NCBI GenBank assembly: GCA_020161755.1
Contig: JAIUOS010000004.1
Location: 62,001-126,000, forward strand
From: Actinomycetota bacterium
GTDB taxonomy: Bacteria > Actinomycetota > Actinomycetes > Propionibacteriales > Propionibacteriaceae
DNA: 64,000 nt
Direction: 5' to 3'
Shown piece after piece: positions 1 to 9,729 of the stretch (positions are counted from its first letter, which is position 1; the number at the start of each line of letters is the position of its first letter). A program made the position numbers and the translations under genes. The notes beneath the pieces are model-generated. The model was not told the origin of the DNA and did not search any database. It saw nothing but the letters and a program-made list of their open reading frames with translations.

Positions 1-294
1 GGGCCCACGCACGACGGCAAGGTGCACGACAATCGCCGGATCGCCTTCCTCCGCGACCACCTCGAGGCGCTCGCCGAAGCGATGTCCCAGGGCGTCACGG
101 TGTTGGGCTACCTGCACTGGTCGCTCCTGGACAACTTCGAGTGGGCGCTCGGCTACCGTCCCCGGTTCGGCCTGACCTATGTCGATTACCGCACCGGCGA
201 ACGAATTCCCAAGGATTCGGCCCGCTACTACGGCCAGGTCGCCCGCACCGGCCGGATCCCGGCCGCCGACCCCGCGATCCCGGCGTTCGGGTAG
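1..294 (+). CDS. GH1 family beta-glycosidase, 3' end only
   Basis: The reading frame is open from the first base, so only about the last 97 residues are present and the catalytic acid/base and nucleophile lie upstream. The visible part contains the GH1 C-terminal signature [16 protein letters not shown] followed by RFGLTYVDY, which forms the aglycone side of the active site in beta-glucosidases and beta-galactosidases. The stop is 6 bases before the next gene, so it is the upstream member of the same sugar-catabolic operon. The family is certain; the substrate cannot be read from this fragment. Confidence 0.9.
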   Translation, partial: GPTHDGKVHDNRRIAFLRDHLEALAEAMSQGVTVLGYLHWSLLDNFEWALGYRPRFGLTYVDYRTGERIPKDSARYYGQVARTGRIPAADPAIPAFG

Positions 295-300
295 GCCGGC

Positions 301-2139
301 ATGGATATCCGCACAACCGAAGACGGCTGGCTGGTGGCCGGTGATGGCTACCAGGTAGTCGTGAGCCGCGACGAGCCTCGTGTCGACATCCGCGACGCCC
401 AGGGATCGTCCTGGACCGAACTCAGCCTGGTGTCGAGCGTCGACACCTCGGACGGCGTGGACGAGACCATGCCCAGCACCGACCGCACCACGGTGAGGAC
501 CGCGCCGGACGAGGTCGTCTTCACCCGGCGGCGCGCCTCGACGGTGTGGTCCACGGCCGAGGTGCGTCTCCGGTGCACGGACTCCGGGATCGACCTCCAG
601 GTCGTGGTCGACGCCGAGCGCCCGCTCCCGCTCGCCGACGTCACGCTCGCCGGGGGCCGGATGGTCCGGGCGAACGGAGCGGCCGGAGACTTCCGTTCCC
701 GGATCGGGTTCGCGAGCGTCTTCGTTCCGGCGCCCACAGAACCGGTTCAGGTGCTGCGTCCGGCAGCGACGCCTGCCCGACTGGGGGTGGTGGGCGACGC
801 CGACGCCGGGCGGCTGCACGGCATCTTCTCGCCGCCGCCCCTGGTCCTCGGCTTCGGCCGGGCCCTGGCGGGCACGGGCGCCGACCTGCCCCAGGGCGGC
901 GACTGGCTCGCGGTCGGAGTGGTGGACGCGGTCGATCGACTGGGCTTCACCACCATGACCTACGAACCGCTCGATGGCGGCTGGCACCTCCGGCTCGCCT
1001 ACGAAGGGCACACCCTGGCCGGCCGGTGGGAGAGCCCCCGGCTGGTGTTCACCCCGGCCACAAGCCCGATGGAGGTGCTGGCGAGCTACCGGGAACTCTG
1101 TGGGCCGCCCACCACCCCGGGCGAGATCGCCACCTGGTGGCTGGAGCCGATCTTCTGTGGCTGGGGCGCGCAATGCGCACTCAGCGTCCGCGCCGCCGTG
1201 GCGCCGTCCGGAGCCAGCGCCGGGCTGGTCGGCGGCGAGCAGGCGGTACGGGCGCCGGCCTTGTCCCGCCAGAACCTTTACGACCGGTGGCTGGCCCACC
1301 TCGCCGACAACGCGATCGTGCCCGGCACCGTCGTGATCGACGACAAGTGGCAGGCGTCCTACGCCACGCTGGCACCCGACGTCCAGAAGTGGCCCGACCT
1401 GAAGGGCTGGATCGCCCAGCGACATTCCGCCGGGCAACGAGTCCTGCTGTGGTTCAAGGCGTGGGATCCTGAGGGACTGCCCCCGGAGGAGTGCATCACC
1501 GACCCCACCGGGCGGTCGATCGCGGCCGATCCCACCCATCCGGGCTACCGGGAGCGGCTGGCTGCGGCGGTCGCGAGCGCCCTGGGTCCGGACGGCCTGG
1601 ACGCCGACGGCTTCAAGGTCGACTTCACCCAGCGCACACCCTCGGGCTGGGCCCTGCGAGCGGCGGGCCCGGGCTGGGGTGTGGCCGCACTCCACCAGCT
1701 TCTGAGCGTCCTGCACCGGGCGGCGAAGCAGGCCAAGCCCGACGCCCTGGTGGTCACCCATACCGTCAACCCGCTGTTCGCCGACGTGACCGACATGGTC
1801 CGGCTCAACGACGTCCTCAGCCGCGACTCCTTCGGCCGCCCGGCCCCGGTCGTGGGGCAGTTGGCGTTTCGCGCGTCCGTGGCGTCCGCCACCCTGCCCG
1901 GTACGCCGATCGACACCGACCAGTGGCCGATGCCCGACAAGGCCGAGTGGCTGCGCTATTCCCACGCCCAGGTGGATCTGGGCGTGCCGGCTCTGTACTA
2001 CGTGGAGAGCATTGACAACTCCGACCAAACGATCACCGATGCCGACCTCGGGCTGGTCGCCGACCTCTGGGCGGCCTACCGGGACCGAGTTGGTCTAGGA
2101 ACGTTTCCGCATCTGTCCGCGCCTGAAGACATCGCATGA
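301..2139 (+). CDS. Clan GH-D-like (GH36/GH31-type) glycoside hydrolase
   Basis: A 612-residue protein with an N-terminal beta-rich domain (about 1-260) and a C-terminal TIM-barrel-like part. The barrel shows VVIDDKWQ near residue 345 and DGFKVDFTQ near residue 441; the Asp of KVDF matches the position of the catalytic nucleophile in clan GH-D alpha-galactosidases. No signal peptide is visible, so it probably acts in the cytoplasm on imported oligosaccharide. ATG follows the GH1 stop by 6 bases. Sequence outside the catalytic strands is not close to any alpha-galactosidase I recognise, so the exact family and substrate are open. Confidence 0.7.
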   Translation: MDIRTTEDGWLVAGDGYQVVVSRDEPRVDIRDAQGSSWTELSLVSSVDTSDGVDETMPSTDRTTVRTAPDEVVFTRRRASTVWSTAEVRLRCTDSGIDLQVVVDAERPLPLADVTLAGGRMVRANGAAGDFRSRIGFASVFVPAPTEPVQVLRPAATPARLGVVGDADAGRLHGIFSPPPLVLGFGRALAGTGADLPQGGDWLAVGVVDAVDRLGFTTMTYEPLDGGWHLRLAYEGHTLAGRWESPRLVFTPATSPMEVLASYRELCGPPTTPGEIATWWLEPIFCGWGAQCALSVRAAVAPSGASAGLVGGEQAVRAPALSRQNLYDRWLAHLADNAIVPGTVVIDDKWQASYATLAPDVQKWPDLKGWIAQRHSAGQRVLLWFKAWDPEGLPPEECITDPTGRSIAADPTHPGYRERLAAAVASALGPDGLDADGFKVDFTQRTPSGWALRAAGPGWGVAALHQLLSVLHRAAKQAKPDALVVTHTVNPLFADVTDMVRLNDVLSRDSFGRPAPVVGQLAFRASVASATLPGTPIDTDQWPMPDKAEWLRYSHAQVDLGVPALYYVESIDNSDQTITDADLGLVADLWAAYRDRVGLGTFPHLSAPEDIA

Positions 2140-2263
2140 CCACCCCACCTGTGCGTATACTCTCTGGCAACGATCCCACATAATCGTGCGGCAGAGACGC
2201 AATCAGTCGGAGCCTTCGCCGACGTGGGCGTTGGGCCACAACCGGACACGGAGCGGACAGACC

Positions 2264-3283
2264 ATGACAACTCTCACTCCCGAGCAGACCAGCGTGGAGG
2301 CCGACCAGCAGAGCCGCCCCGTGCTCGCGCTGGACATCGGGGGCACCAAGGTGGCCGTGGCCGTCGTCACTGCCGACGGCCGCACCCACGGGCTACTGGT
2401 GGAGCCGACGCACCGCGACCGTGGACCTGCCGACGTGATCCGTCGGCTGTTCGACATGGGTCACCGCTCGCTTCGGGCGGCCGGGCTGACGGCGCCCGTC
2501 GAGGCCGTCGGCATCTCCTGCGGCGGCCCGCTGGACGCCCGGGCCGGCATCCTGATCAGCCCGTTCCATCTGCCCGGGTGGATCGACATCCCCATCACCG
2601 AGCTGGCCAGCCGCGAGTTCGGGCTGCCCGCCGTTCTCCAGAACGACGCCTCCACCGCCGCCCTGGCCGAGTACCGCTACGGGGCCGGACGCGGGCTGGG
2701 CACCGTGGTCTACCTCACCATCTCCACGGGGGTCGGCGGTGGCTTTGTGATCGACGGCGAGTTGTATCGCGGCGCGGCCGGCAACGGCGGCGAGCCCGGG
2801 CACATCACGGTCCGCGCCGGGGGCCGTCCATGCTCGTGCGGACGCCGCGGATGCCTGGAGGCGTACTGCTCGGGCAACAACATTGGTCGCCGCGGTGCCG
2901 AGGCGGCCGCCGCCGCGCACGCCGCCGGCCGCGCCACCCTGCTGGCCGGGCTGACGACCGTGACCGCGCAGGACGTTTCGCGCGCTGCAGCCGCCGGTGA
3001 CCCGGTCGCCGGGGAGGTCTGGGACGAGACCACTGCCCTGCTCGGCCAGGCCCTCACCGACCTGGTCAACGTGCTGGAACCGGATGCCGTGATCCTGGGC
3101 GGCGGCGTGACTCGTGCCGGCGCGATGCTCCTCGACCCCGTGCGCCAGGCGGTCAAGGAGGGCGCGATGGGCCCCGCCGGCGACGCGGTGACCGTCACGC
3201 TCGCCGCCCTTGGCGACGAGGTGTGCGTCGTCGGCGCTGGGGCGATCGCACATGACCGGCTCGCGCAGGACCAGAACGCATGA
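2264..3283 (+). CDS. ROK family sugar kinase
   Basis: A 339-residue kinase that would phosphorylate a hexose or N-acetylhexosamine with ATP. LALDIGGTKVAV near residue 20 is the phosphate-binding loop, and GHITVRAGG followed by CSCGRRGCLEAYCSG (about 182-203) is the ROK zinc-binding CxCGxxGCxE signature. There is no N-terminal helix-turn-helix, so it is an enzyme rather than a ROK repressor. The chosen ATG (MTTLTPEQ) has GGAG 10 bases upstream; an in-frame ATG at 2186 would add a poorly conserved extension. The stop overlaps the next start by 4 bases. Glucose, mannose, ManNAc or GlcNAc are all possible substrates. Confidence 0.88.
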   Translation: MTTLTPEQTSVEADQQSRPVLALDIGGTKVAVAVVTADGRTHGLLVEPTHRDRGPADVIRRLFDMGHRSLRAAGLTAPVEAVGISCGGPLDARAGILISPFHLPGWIDIPITELASREFGLPAVLQNDASTAALAEYRYGAGRGLGTVVYLTISTGVGGGFVIDGELYRGAAGNGGEPGHITVRAGGRPCSCGRRGCLEAYCSGNNIGRRGAEAAAAAHAAGRATLLAGLTTVTAQDVSRAAAAGDPVAGEVWDETTALLGQALTDLVNVLEPDAVILGGGVTRAGAMLLDPVRQAVKEGAMGPAGDAVTVTLAALGDEVCVVGAGAIAHDRLAQDQNA

Positions 3284-3864
3284 GCGCCGCCGACATCCTC
3301 GCCGAGCACGTGGAGGGCCATCGGGCCGCCGCCGCCGCGATGGAGCCCTTGACGGGTCAGATCGCAGCCGTGGCCGACGCCCTGATCGCGTGCTTCCGGG
3401 CGGGTGGCACCGTGTACACCTGCGGCAACGGGGGTTCGGCCGCCGACGCCCAACACCTCACCGGCGAGCTCATCGGGCATTACCGCCGCGACCGGCGCCC
3501 GTTGCGCGCCGTCTCCCTCGCCACCGACCCGACGGTCTGGACCTGCATCGCCAACGACTACTCCGACCGGGTGGTGTTCTCGCGCCAGGTCGAAGCCCTG
3601 GCCCGGCCGGGCGACGTGGTGTGCGGCTTCACAACCTCCGGCAACTCCGCGAACGTCGTGGAGGCACTGAAGGCGGCGAAGGCGAACGGTGCGACCACGG
3701 TGCTGTTCGGAGGTCGGACGGCCGGCGCGGCCGGAGCGCACGCCGACCACCAACTGCTTGCCCCCGCCGCCATCACGCCACGGGTGCAGGAGCTCCACAC
3801 CCTCATGTTGCATATGATCTCGGACGTGGTGGACGCCTGGGCAGCAGGCGAATTGGAGGCGTGA
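3280..3864 (+). CDS. SIS-domain phosphosugar isomerase, GmhA-like
   Basis: A 194-residue single SIS-domain protein of the size of sedoheptulose-7-phosphate isomerase GmhA. The phosphosugar-binding stretches TCGNGGSAADAQH (about 47-59) and TTSGNSANV (about 117-125) are intact, and the C-terminal helix RVQELHTLMLHMISDVVD matches GmhA/DiaA-type proteins. It overlaps the ROK kinase by ATGA and precedes the mannosidase. In a catabolic operon it more likely isomerises the phosphosugar made by the kinase than feeds heptose synthesis; that role is inference. Confidence 0.8.
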   Translation: MSAADILAEHVEGHRAAAAAMEPLTGQIAAVADALIACFRAGGTVYTCGNGGSAADAQHLTGELIGHYRRDRRPLRAVSLATDPTVWTCIANDYSDRVVFSRQVEALARPGDVVCGFTTSGNSANVVEALKAAKANGATTVLFGGRTAGAAGAHADHQLLAPAAITPRVQELHTLMLHMISDVVDAWAAGELEA

Positions 3865-3866
3865 CC

Positions 3867-6539
3867 ATGACCATGTCCGCGCATCGTGCGGTGCCGCCGA
3901 ATCTCGGCCCCAGCGAAGCCGCGCCGGCGACGAATCGGCCGTCCGGCACGCGGAAGGGGAACGACTCGGTGCGCCCGGTCGCGGCAACCCGAAGGACAGT
4001 GCACATGATCGGCAACGCCCACATCGATCCGGTCTGGCTCTGGCCCTGGCAAGAGGGTTACCAGGAGGCACGGGCCACGTTCAGGTCGGCCATCGACCGG
4101 ATGAACGAGTACGACGACTTCATCTTCACCTGCGACCAGATGGTGCTCCTGAGCTGGGTCGAGGAAGCCGACCCTGAGCTGTTCGAGGAGATCCGGGCGC
4201 GTGCCGCCGAGGGACGCTGGGTGAACACCGGCGGCTGGTGGGTGGAACCCGACTGCAACCTCCCCGGCGGGGAGTCGCTCGTCCGCCAGGGTGTGCTCGG
4301 CCAGCGCTATCTCGCCTCCAGGTTCGGCAAGCCGGCCACGGTCGGCATGAACGCGGACCCGTTCGGTCACAACGGAATGCTTCCCCAGATCCTGACCCTG
4401 CAGGGGCTGGACAGCTACACCTTCCTGCGTCCAGGACCGCATGAGTCGACCATGCCACACACCGCCTTCTGGTGGGAGTCGGCCGACGGCTCCCGCGTCC
4501 TGGCGTACCGGATCCCGCACGAGTACTGCTCACCACCCGGATCGATCGTCGGCCAGGCCGAGAAGGCGCTGGCCATCCTCGACCGGAGCTTCGAGCAGCT
4601 CATGGTGTTCTACGGCGTCGGAAACCACGGCGGCGGACCGACCCGGGCCAACATCGACTCGATCCACCGCTTCGACGCCATGGGCTCCTTCGGCCGGCTG
4701 GTCCTCTCCGATCCGCGCCGGTTCTTCGACGCCTTCACCGCGAGCCTCGGCCCCGAGGCGCTCGCCGCGCTCCCGGTCTGGCGGGACGACCTCCAGATGC
4801 ACGCGGCAGGCTGCTACTCCGCGCACTCCATGATCAAAATCTGGCAGCGACAGGCACAGCAGGCCGCGCTCGCGGCTGAGCGCTGGGCCATCCTGGCCGC
4901 CCAGCTCACGGGGACGGCGTACCCGCGCGAGGACCTGACCCGTGTCTGGAGGCAGATCTGTTTCAACCAGTTCCACGACATCCTTCCCGGCTCGGCGATC
5001 GAGCCGAGCTACGACGACGCCCGCGACGGCCTCGGTGAGGCCACCACGATCGCCAAGCGCCTCCTGACCTGGGCACACAACCAATTCGCCCGCCGGATCG
5101 CGATCCCGGCCGAACCCGGCACCCAGCCCGTTGTCGTCTTCAACCCGCATCCGTGGCCGGTCAGCGCCGACGTCGAGTTCCAGTACGGAGCGAAGCGAGG
5201 CGGCGCGCACGTCGTCGATTCCGACGGGCAGCCGGTGCCCTGCCAGCCGACGCAGTCGAGCGCCACCACCGACGATGGTTCGCGGGGCGCCCTGGTCTTC
5301 CGCGCCGAGGTGCCGGCGCTGGGCTATCGGCTGTACCGGCTGCGTCCCGGGGCAGCGCCGCTGGGCCCGGACGACCGTGTGGCACGGCCGGTCGCTGCCA
5401 CGTCCACCGTGCTGGAGAACGAGTTCCTGCGCGTCGAGCTCGACCCGGCAACGGGCTGGCTCGCCTCACTGCTGGACAAGACCAGCGGGGTCGACCCGGT
5501 CACCGGCGCGGTCGGCGAGCACACCCAGATCTCGCAGGACCCGACCGACACCTGGGGACATCGGGTGGTGTCCTACGCGGGCCCGGGCGTGCCGATGGAC
5601 CTCCGGAGGATCGTCGTGCGCGAGCAGGGTGGCGTCCGCGGCCGGGTCAGGGTCGAGCGGACGTGGGGACGGTCCACGATGGTGGAGGAGTTCATCCTGT
5701 CCGCCGGCTCCCACACGCTCGAGGTGCGGGTGACCGTCGACTGGCACGAGCAGGCGCACCTGCTCAAGATGCGCTTCCCGGTGGCTCTGGCAGGCCCGTC
5801 GGCCACCCAGGAGATCCCCTACGGCTTCCTTGCCCGGCCGGTCGACGGGCGGGAGCTGCCCGGCCAGTCCTGGGTCGACCTCACCGGGACGCTCGCCGAC
5901 GGCCGAGCGGCCGGACTGACGGTGGTCAACAACGCCAAGCACGGCTACGACTTCAGCCCCGCGGGCCAGCCGGGAGAGCAGGACACGCCGTCGATCGGCA
6001 TCACCACCGTTCGCAGCCCCGTCTACGCCTGGCACGATCCGCAGACCCTCGATCCGGACGGCCTGTACTCGTTCCAGGACCAGGGCATCCAGCACTTCTC
6101 ATGTCTCGTCGCGCCCCACGCAGGCGACTGGCGGGCCGCCCAGCCCGCCCGCCTCGCGCAAGAGTTGGGCCTTCGGGTCCGCGCCCAGCAGGAGTCGTTC
6201 CACGACGGTCCCCTTCCGGCGGCCAACAGTTACCTCGACGTCCGGCAGAGCGGGGCGGGCGAGGTCCTGGTCACCGCAGTCAAGGGTTCGGAGGATGAGG
6301 CTGGAAGCGGCGAGGACACCGTCGTCCGCATGGTCGAAGTCGCCGGGCACGACAGCACGGCCACGATCGCTCTGCCGGGGGTGGCTCGTGCCATCGAGGT
6401 AGAGGTCGGACCGCACCAGATCCGGACATTCCGGGTCCCGGCCGATCCGGCGGTACCCGTCACCGAGGTCGACGTGATCGAGTGGCCGATCGGGGATCGC
6501 GGGCGTGGTGAGTGGCGCGAGACCGAGCCGGACTCGTGA
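3867..6539 (+). CDS. GH38 alpha-mannosidase
   Basis: An 890-residue zinc-dependent retaining alpha-mannosidase. The catalytic domain holds HIDPVWLWPW (about 52-61; His and Asp bind Zn), NADPFGH with Asp164 as likely nucleophile and Zn ligand, and FHDILPGS with His370 as the fourth ligand. These are followed by the three-helix bundle and the large C-terminal beta domains typical of bacterial family members. The start ATG is 2 bases past the SIS stop with GGAGG at good spacing, although about 45 residues precede the conserved domain. GH38 includes oligosaccharide mannosidases and mannosylglycerate hydrolases, so the natural substrate is uncertain. Confidence 0.92.
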   Translation: MTMSAHRAVPPNLGPSEAAPATNRPSGTRKGNDSVRPVAATRRTVHMIGNAHIDPVWLWPWQEGYQEARATFRSAIDRMNEYDDFIFTCDQMVLLSWVEEADPELFEEIRARAAEGRWVNTGGWWVEPDCNLPGGESLVRQGVLGQRYLASRFGKPATVGMNADPFGHNGMLPQILTLQGLDSYTFLRPGPHESTMPHTAFWWESADGSRVLAYRIPHEYCSPPGSIVGQAEKALAILDRSFEQLMVFYGVGNHGGGPTRANIDSIHRFDAMGSFGRLVLSDPRRFFDAFTASLGPEALAALPVWRDDLQMHAAGCYSAHSMIKIWQRQAQQAALAAERWAILAAQLTGTAYPREDLTRVWRQICFNQFHDILPGSAIEPSYDDARDGLGEATTIAKRLLTWAHNQFARRIAIPAEPGTQPVVVFNPHPWPVSADVEFQYGAKRGGAHVVDSDGQPVPCQPTQSSATTDDGSRGALVFRAEVPALGYRLYRLRPGAAPLGPDDRVARPVAATSTVLENEFLRVELDPATGWLASLLDKTSGVDPVTGAVGEHTQISQDPTDTWGHRVVSYAGPGVPMDLRRIVVREQGGVRGRVRVERTWGRSTMVEEFILSAGSHTLEVRVTVDWHEQAHLLKMRFPVALAGPSATQEIPYGFLARPVDGRELPGQSWVDLTGTLADGRAAGLTVVNNAKHGYDFSPAGQPGEQDTPSIGITTVRSPVYAWHDPQTLDPDGLYSFQDQGIQHFSCLVAPHAGDWRAAQPARLAQELGLRVRAQQESFHDGPLPAANSYLDVRQSGAGEVLVTAVKGSEDEAGSGEDTVVRMVEVAGHDSTATIALPGVARAIEVEVGPHQIRTFRVPADPAVPVTEVDVIEWPIGDRGRGEWRETEPDS

Positions 6540-8434
6540 AGGTCGCCGCGGAACCGGCTCAAGGCATCTCGGTCGCGGTGACCATCGCCGATCCCGAGCC
6601 CCTCGACGGCGGCATCCTGCGCTACCGGATCCGGGTCCGGGCCGCGGCTGAAGCGGCCTGGGAGGGACGGCTCATCGTCACCGCCAGCACGGACGCCCCA
6701 CAACCGTGGCGGCTGATCCCGGGGCTCTTCTACGGTGAGAATCGGCCGGAGGAGTGCTTCCGCGTGTATCCCCGGTTTGCGCCGGGACCGCCGGACCCGG
6801 GCACGCTGACGAGCGACCACTGGTCGTTCCGTGCGGATCGGGCAGCGACCCCCGCCGTCTTCGCCTGGGGCACGGACGCCGCTGTGGCGCTGGCCGCCCA
6901 AGAGGTGACCGATGCCGGCCTGACCGGTCTTGGCTTCGCCGATCGCGGCGGCATGGCGGAGGTCCACCTGAGCTTCCCCTACCGCGAAGAGCCCTGGAGC
7001 TACTTCGGCGACGCGGAACCTCGGCCGGCCCGGGCCCAGACCGCCCAACTCGACGCGGGCGAGGTGCTCGACATCACCTTCGACTACTTCGTCCTCGGCC
7101 CGGACCGGCACGGCTACGCGCCGGTCCTCCGCGCCCTGCACGCCGAGGCCGTGGCGGCCAACCCCCTGGTGCCGTGGATGGATGCCCCCACGGCCGCCGA
7201 GCTGACGGCACACGGTCTGCACCGCTGGCACTACCGGCCCGATCCGCCGGTGCTGCTGGAGACCGTCGCCTTCGACCGGGCCATCGACGGCGACAACCTC
7301 GACCGCCAGGCGATGCACATCGCCTGGGTGAGCGGCATCCCCTGGGCCTACGCCCTTGCCCGGCATGCACGTCGCGTGGGCAACCCGGAGTACCTCCGGG
7401 ACGCGGTGAAGGTGATCGACTTCTGCTGCAGCGAACTCTCCCCGTCCGGCACGTTCTGGGGGACCTGGTACCGCGCGCATGGCTGGCGCGGTTCGTGGAC
7501 CCATCTGCCAAACGGCCTGCACGCCCGGACACTCGGGGAGGCGACCCTCTTCCTTCTCCGGGCGATCGCGGAGGAGACGGCCGCCGGTCGCGATCACCCG
7601 AGCTGGCGCGACGCGGCTGTCAGCAACCTGCGGCACATGCTCGGGCGGCAGCGCCCGGACGGCAACCTCGGCGCCGTCCACGACATGTACACCGGCGAGG
7701 TGCTCCAATGGTCCGGAGCAGCCGGTCTGGCCTGGATCCCCGCCTTCGTCGAGGCCGCCGAATTCGGCCGGTCGCTGGGCGGTCCAGACCCGGCAGATCT
7801 CGTCGCAGCCGCCCGGAAAGCCGGTGACTACTACGCCCGCTTCGTCCACGCCGAGTACATCAACGGTGCCCCGGAGGACGTCGACCTGGCCCCCACCTCG
7901 GAGGATGGGTACTCGGCCGTGATGGCATACGCCGCCCTCGTACGCCACGACGGCGACCCGCGCTGGCTGGGACTCGCCCGACGGTCGGCCGAGTGGATGC
8001 TGACGTTCCGCTACAGCTACAACGTCCACTTCGAAGACACGACGATCCTCGGCGCCTATGGTTTCGCCACTCGTGGTGGCGACCAGGCCTCGGTCTCCAA
8101 CCAGCACCTGGGCAGCTACGGCCTGATCTGCGCTGCCGAGATGATGGAGTTGGCCGAGCGTCTGGACGACCCGTGGCTGCGGGAGCGCACCGAGGAGAAC
8201 GCGGCCTGCTTCCGCCAATTCATCGCCCGCGACGACGGCGACTTCAACGCCTACCGCGGGATGGTCACCGAACGGTATTACCAGACCGACTGCTTCGCAC
8301 CGAAGGGCTCGATGCTGACGCTGTCCCACGCCTGGTGCCTGGGAGTGCAGCTCCTCGGTCAGGAACAGGCCCTGGAGTGCTGGGGGCGGCTCGCGCGGCC
8401 GCAGCCGGCCCGGCAGGCAGGGCACGGCGGATGA
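6536..8434 (+). CDS. Six-hairpin glycosidase-like protein of unknown specificity
   Basis: A 632-residue protein starting at a GTG that overlaps the mannosidase stop (GTGA). The N-terminal third is beta-rich. From about residue 230 the sequence has repeated helical hairpins with aromatic and acidic motifs (HRWHYRPD, WGTWYRAHGW, ARTLGEATLF, TSEDGYSAVMAYA, SNQHLGSYGL), the pattern of (alpha/alpha)6-barrel glycosidases and lyases. I do not recognise a specific CAZy family. There is no signal peptide. Its place between GH38 and the tetronate kinase points to the same substrate pathway. Confidence 0.6.
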   Translation: MKVAAEPAQGISVAVTIADPEPLDGGILRYRIRVRAAAEAAWEGRLIVTASTDAPQPWRLIPGLFYGENRPEECFRVYPRFAPGPPDPGTLTSDHWSFRADRAATPAVFAWGTDAAVALAAQEVTDAGLTGLGFADRGGMAEVHLSFPYREEPWSYFGDAEPRPARAQTAQLDAGEVLDITFDYFVLGPDRHGYAPVLRALHAEAVAANPLVPWMDAPTAAELTAHGLHRWHYRPDPPVLLETVAFDRAIDGDNLDRQAMHIAWVSGIPWAYALARHARRVGNPEYLRDAVKVIDFCCSELSPSGTFWGTWYRAHGWRGSWTHLPNGLHARTLGEATLFLLRAIAEETAAGRDHPSWRDAAVSNLRHMLGRQRPDGNLGAVHDMYTGEVLQWSGAAGLAWIPAFVEAAEFGRSLGGPDPADLVAAARKAGDYYARFVHAEYINGAPEDVDLAPTSEDGYSAVMAYAALVRHDGDPRWLGLARRSAEWMLTFRYSYNVHFEDTTILGAYGFATRGGDQASVSNQHLGSYGLICAAEMMELAERLDDPWLRERTEENAACFRQFIARDDGDFNAYRGMVTERYYQTDCFAPKGSMLTLSHAWCLGVQLLGQEQALECWGRLARPQPARQAGHGG

Positions 8435-9729
8435 CGACCCACCAGCCGCCGCCAGCCGGCCCGGTCTGGGGAGCGATCGCCGACGACCTGACCGGCGCCA
8501 CCGACCTCGCCGGCAACTTCGCCGCGCGTGGCTACGCGACGGTCGTCGTGTTGGGAGCAGGGGCGATGGCCGATCCCACGCCCGCCCTGCACGGGGCGGA
8601 CTGCGTGGTCGTGGCCTTGAAGTCGCGGACGGCTCCGGTGGCCGAGGCCGTCCGCGACAGTCTCGCGGCGCTGGACCGCCTCCGGGCGGTGGGTGCGCGG
8701 CGGTTGTATCTGAAGTACTGCTCGACCATGGATTCGACGCCGCAGGGCAACATCGGCCCGGTGATCGACGCTCTGCTCGACGCACTCGGCGAAACCAGCA
8801 CGATCGTCGTACCGTCCTTCCCCGACACCGGCCGGACGGTCTACGGCGGGTACCTGTTCGTCGGGTCCGACCTGCTCGCCGACAGCTCAATGCGATTGCA
8901 CCCGCTCACCCCGATGACCGAGTCTCACCTACCCGACCTCCTCAGACCCCAGACCCGGCACGCCATCACCAAGATCGCACTGACTGACATCCGAGCCGGA
9001 GCGTCGTCCCTGCGCCGACGTCTGCGGGCGCTACCGGACGGCACGCTGGCCGTCCTGGATGCCATCGACAACGAGGACCTGGCGACGATCGCCGAGGCGT
9101 CGTTCGACCTGGGGCTGGTCACCGGTGGCTCCGGGATCGCGTTGGGCCTCCCACCGCGCGAGGACGGGGACGGCGTCCGACGGATCACATCCGCAGGCGG
9201 GCGGCGAGTGGTCCTCAGTGGCAGCGCTTCGCAACGATCGAGGGAACAACTGATCCATGCGCGGGGCCGGCTGCCTTCACGAACGATCGACTCCAGCCGG
9301 CTGGATGAGAACCTGAGCGGATACGTCGACGAACTCGCCGCATGGGTGGCCGAGAGGTGGCGAGAAGACCCTCGGTGCACGCCCCTGATCGCCTCGGTCG
9401 ACGACCTCACCGATTTCGAGCCGGGCCAGGTCGCACCTGCCGCCGCCCGGGTCGAAGAGCTTCTCGGGGAGCTGTCCCGCCGTCTGGTGGACGCCGGTGC
9501 GCGCCAACTGGTCATCGCAGGTGGCGAGACCTCCGGAGCGATCGCAGCCGCCCTCGGCGTCCAGGCGTTGCGGGTCGGGCCGCCGGTGGCTCCGGGCGTC
9601 TGCTGGACCGAGGCGCGAACCGGCTCCGGTGAGCTGGTGAACCTCCTGTTGAAGTCGGGCAATTTCGGTGACACCGACTTGTTCGTCCGAGCCTGGGAGA
9701 TTCTCGACACGAAGGAAGGCAGCCAATGA
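8431..9729 (+). CDS. otnK: 3-oxo-tetronate kinase (four-carbon acid sugar kinase family)
   Basis: A 432-residue member of the family formerly called DUF1537. N-terminal WGAIADDLTGATDLAGNF (about 14-31) matches the family's ADDxTGATD motif, TMDSTPQGNIGP is the substrate-binding segment, and VIAGGETSGAIAAALG with the C-terminal LLLKSGNFGDTDLF forms the nucleotide-binding domain. OtnK phosphorylates 3-oxo-tetronates at C4, giving the substrate for OtnC, which follows with a 4-base overlap. ATG overlaps the previous stop (ATGA). Isofunctional relatives act on D-threonate or D-erythronate; the pairing with OtnC favours the oxo-tetronate reaction. Confidence 0.85.
   Translation: MTTHQPPPAGPVWGAIADDLTGATDLAGNFAARGYATVVVLGAGAMADPTPALHGADCVVVALKSRTAPVAEAVRDSLAALDRLRAVGARRLYLKYCSTMDSTPQGNIGPVIDALLDALGETSTIVVPSFPDTGRTVYGGYLFVGSDLLADSSMRLHPLTPMTESHLPDLLRPQTRHAITKIALTDIRAGASSLRRRLRALPDGTLAVLDAIDNEDLATIAEASFDLGLVTGGSGIALGLPPREDGDGVRRITSAGGRRVVLSGSASQRSREQLIHARGRLPSRTIDSSRLDENLSGYVDELAAWVAERWREDPRCTPLIASVDDLTDFEPGQVAPAAARVEELLGELSRRLVDAGARQLVIAGGETSGAIAAALGVQALRVGPPVAPGVCWTEARTGSGELVNLLLKSGNFGDTDLFVRAWEILDTKEGSQ

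Noticed and set aside
2151-2263. Internal promoter before the ROK kinase (TATACT at 2,156-2,161)
   Set aside because: No acceptable -35 hexamer is found at the right distance, and the surrounding genes are closely spaced in one operon; not strong enough to annotate.
2186-2263. Upstream in-frame start for the ROK kinase
   Set aside because: The added 26 residues are unlike the family N-terminus, and the ATG at 2,264 has a better-placed GGAG.
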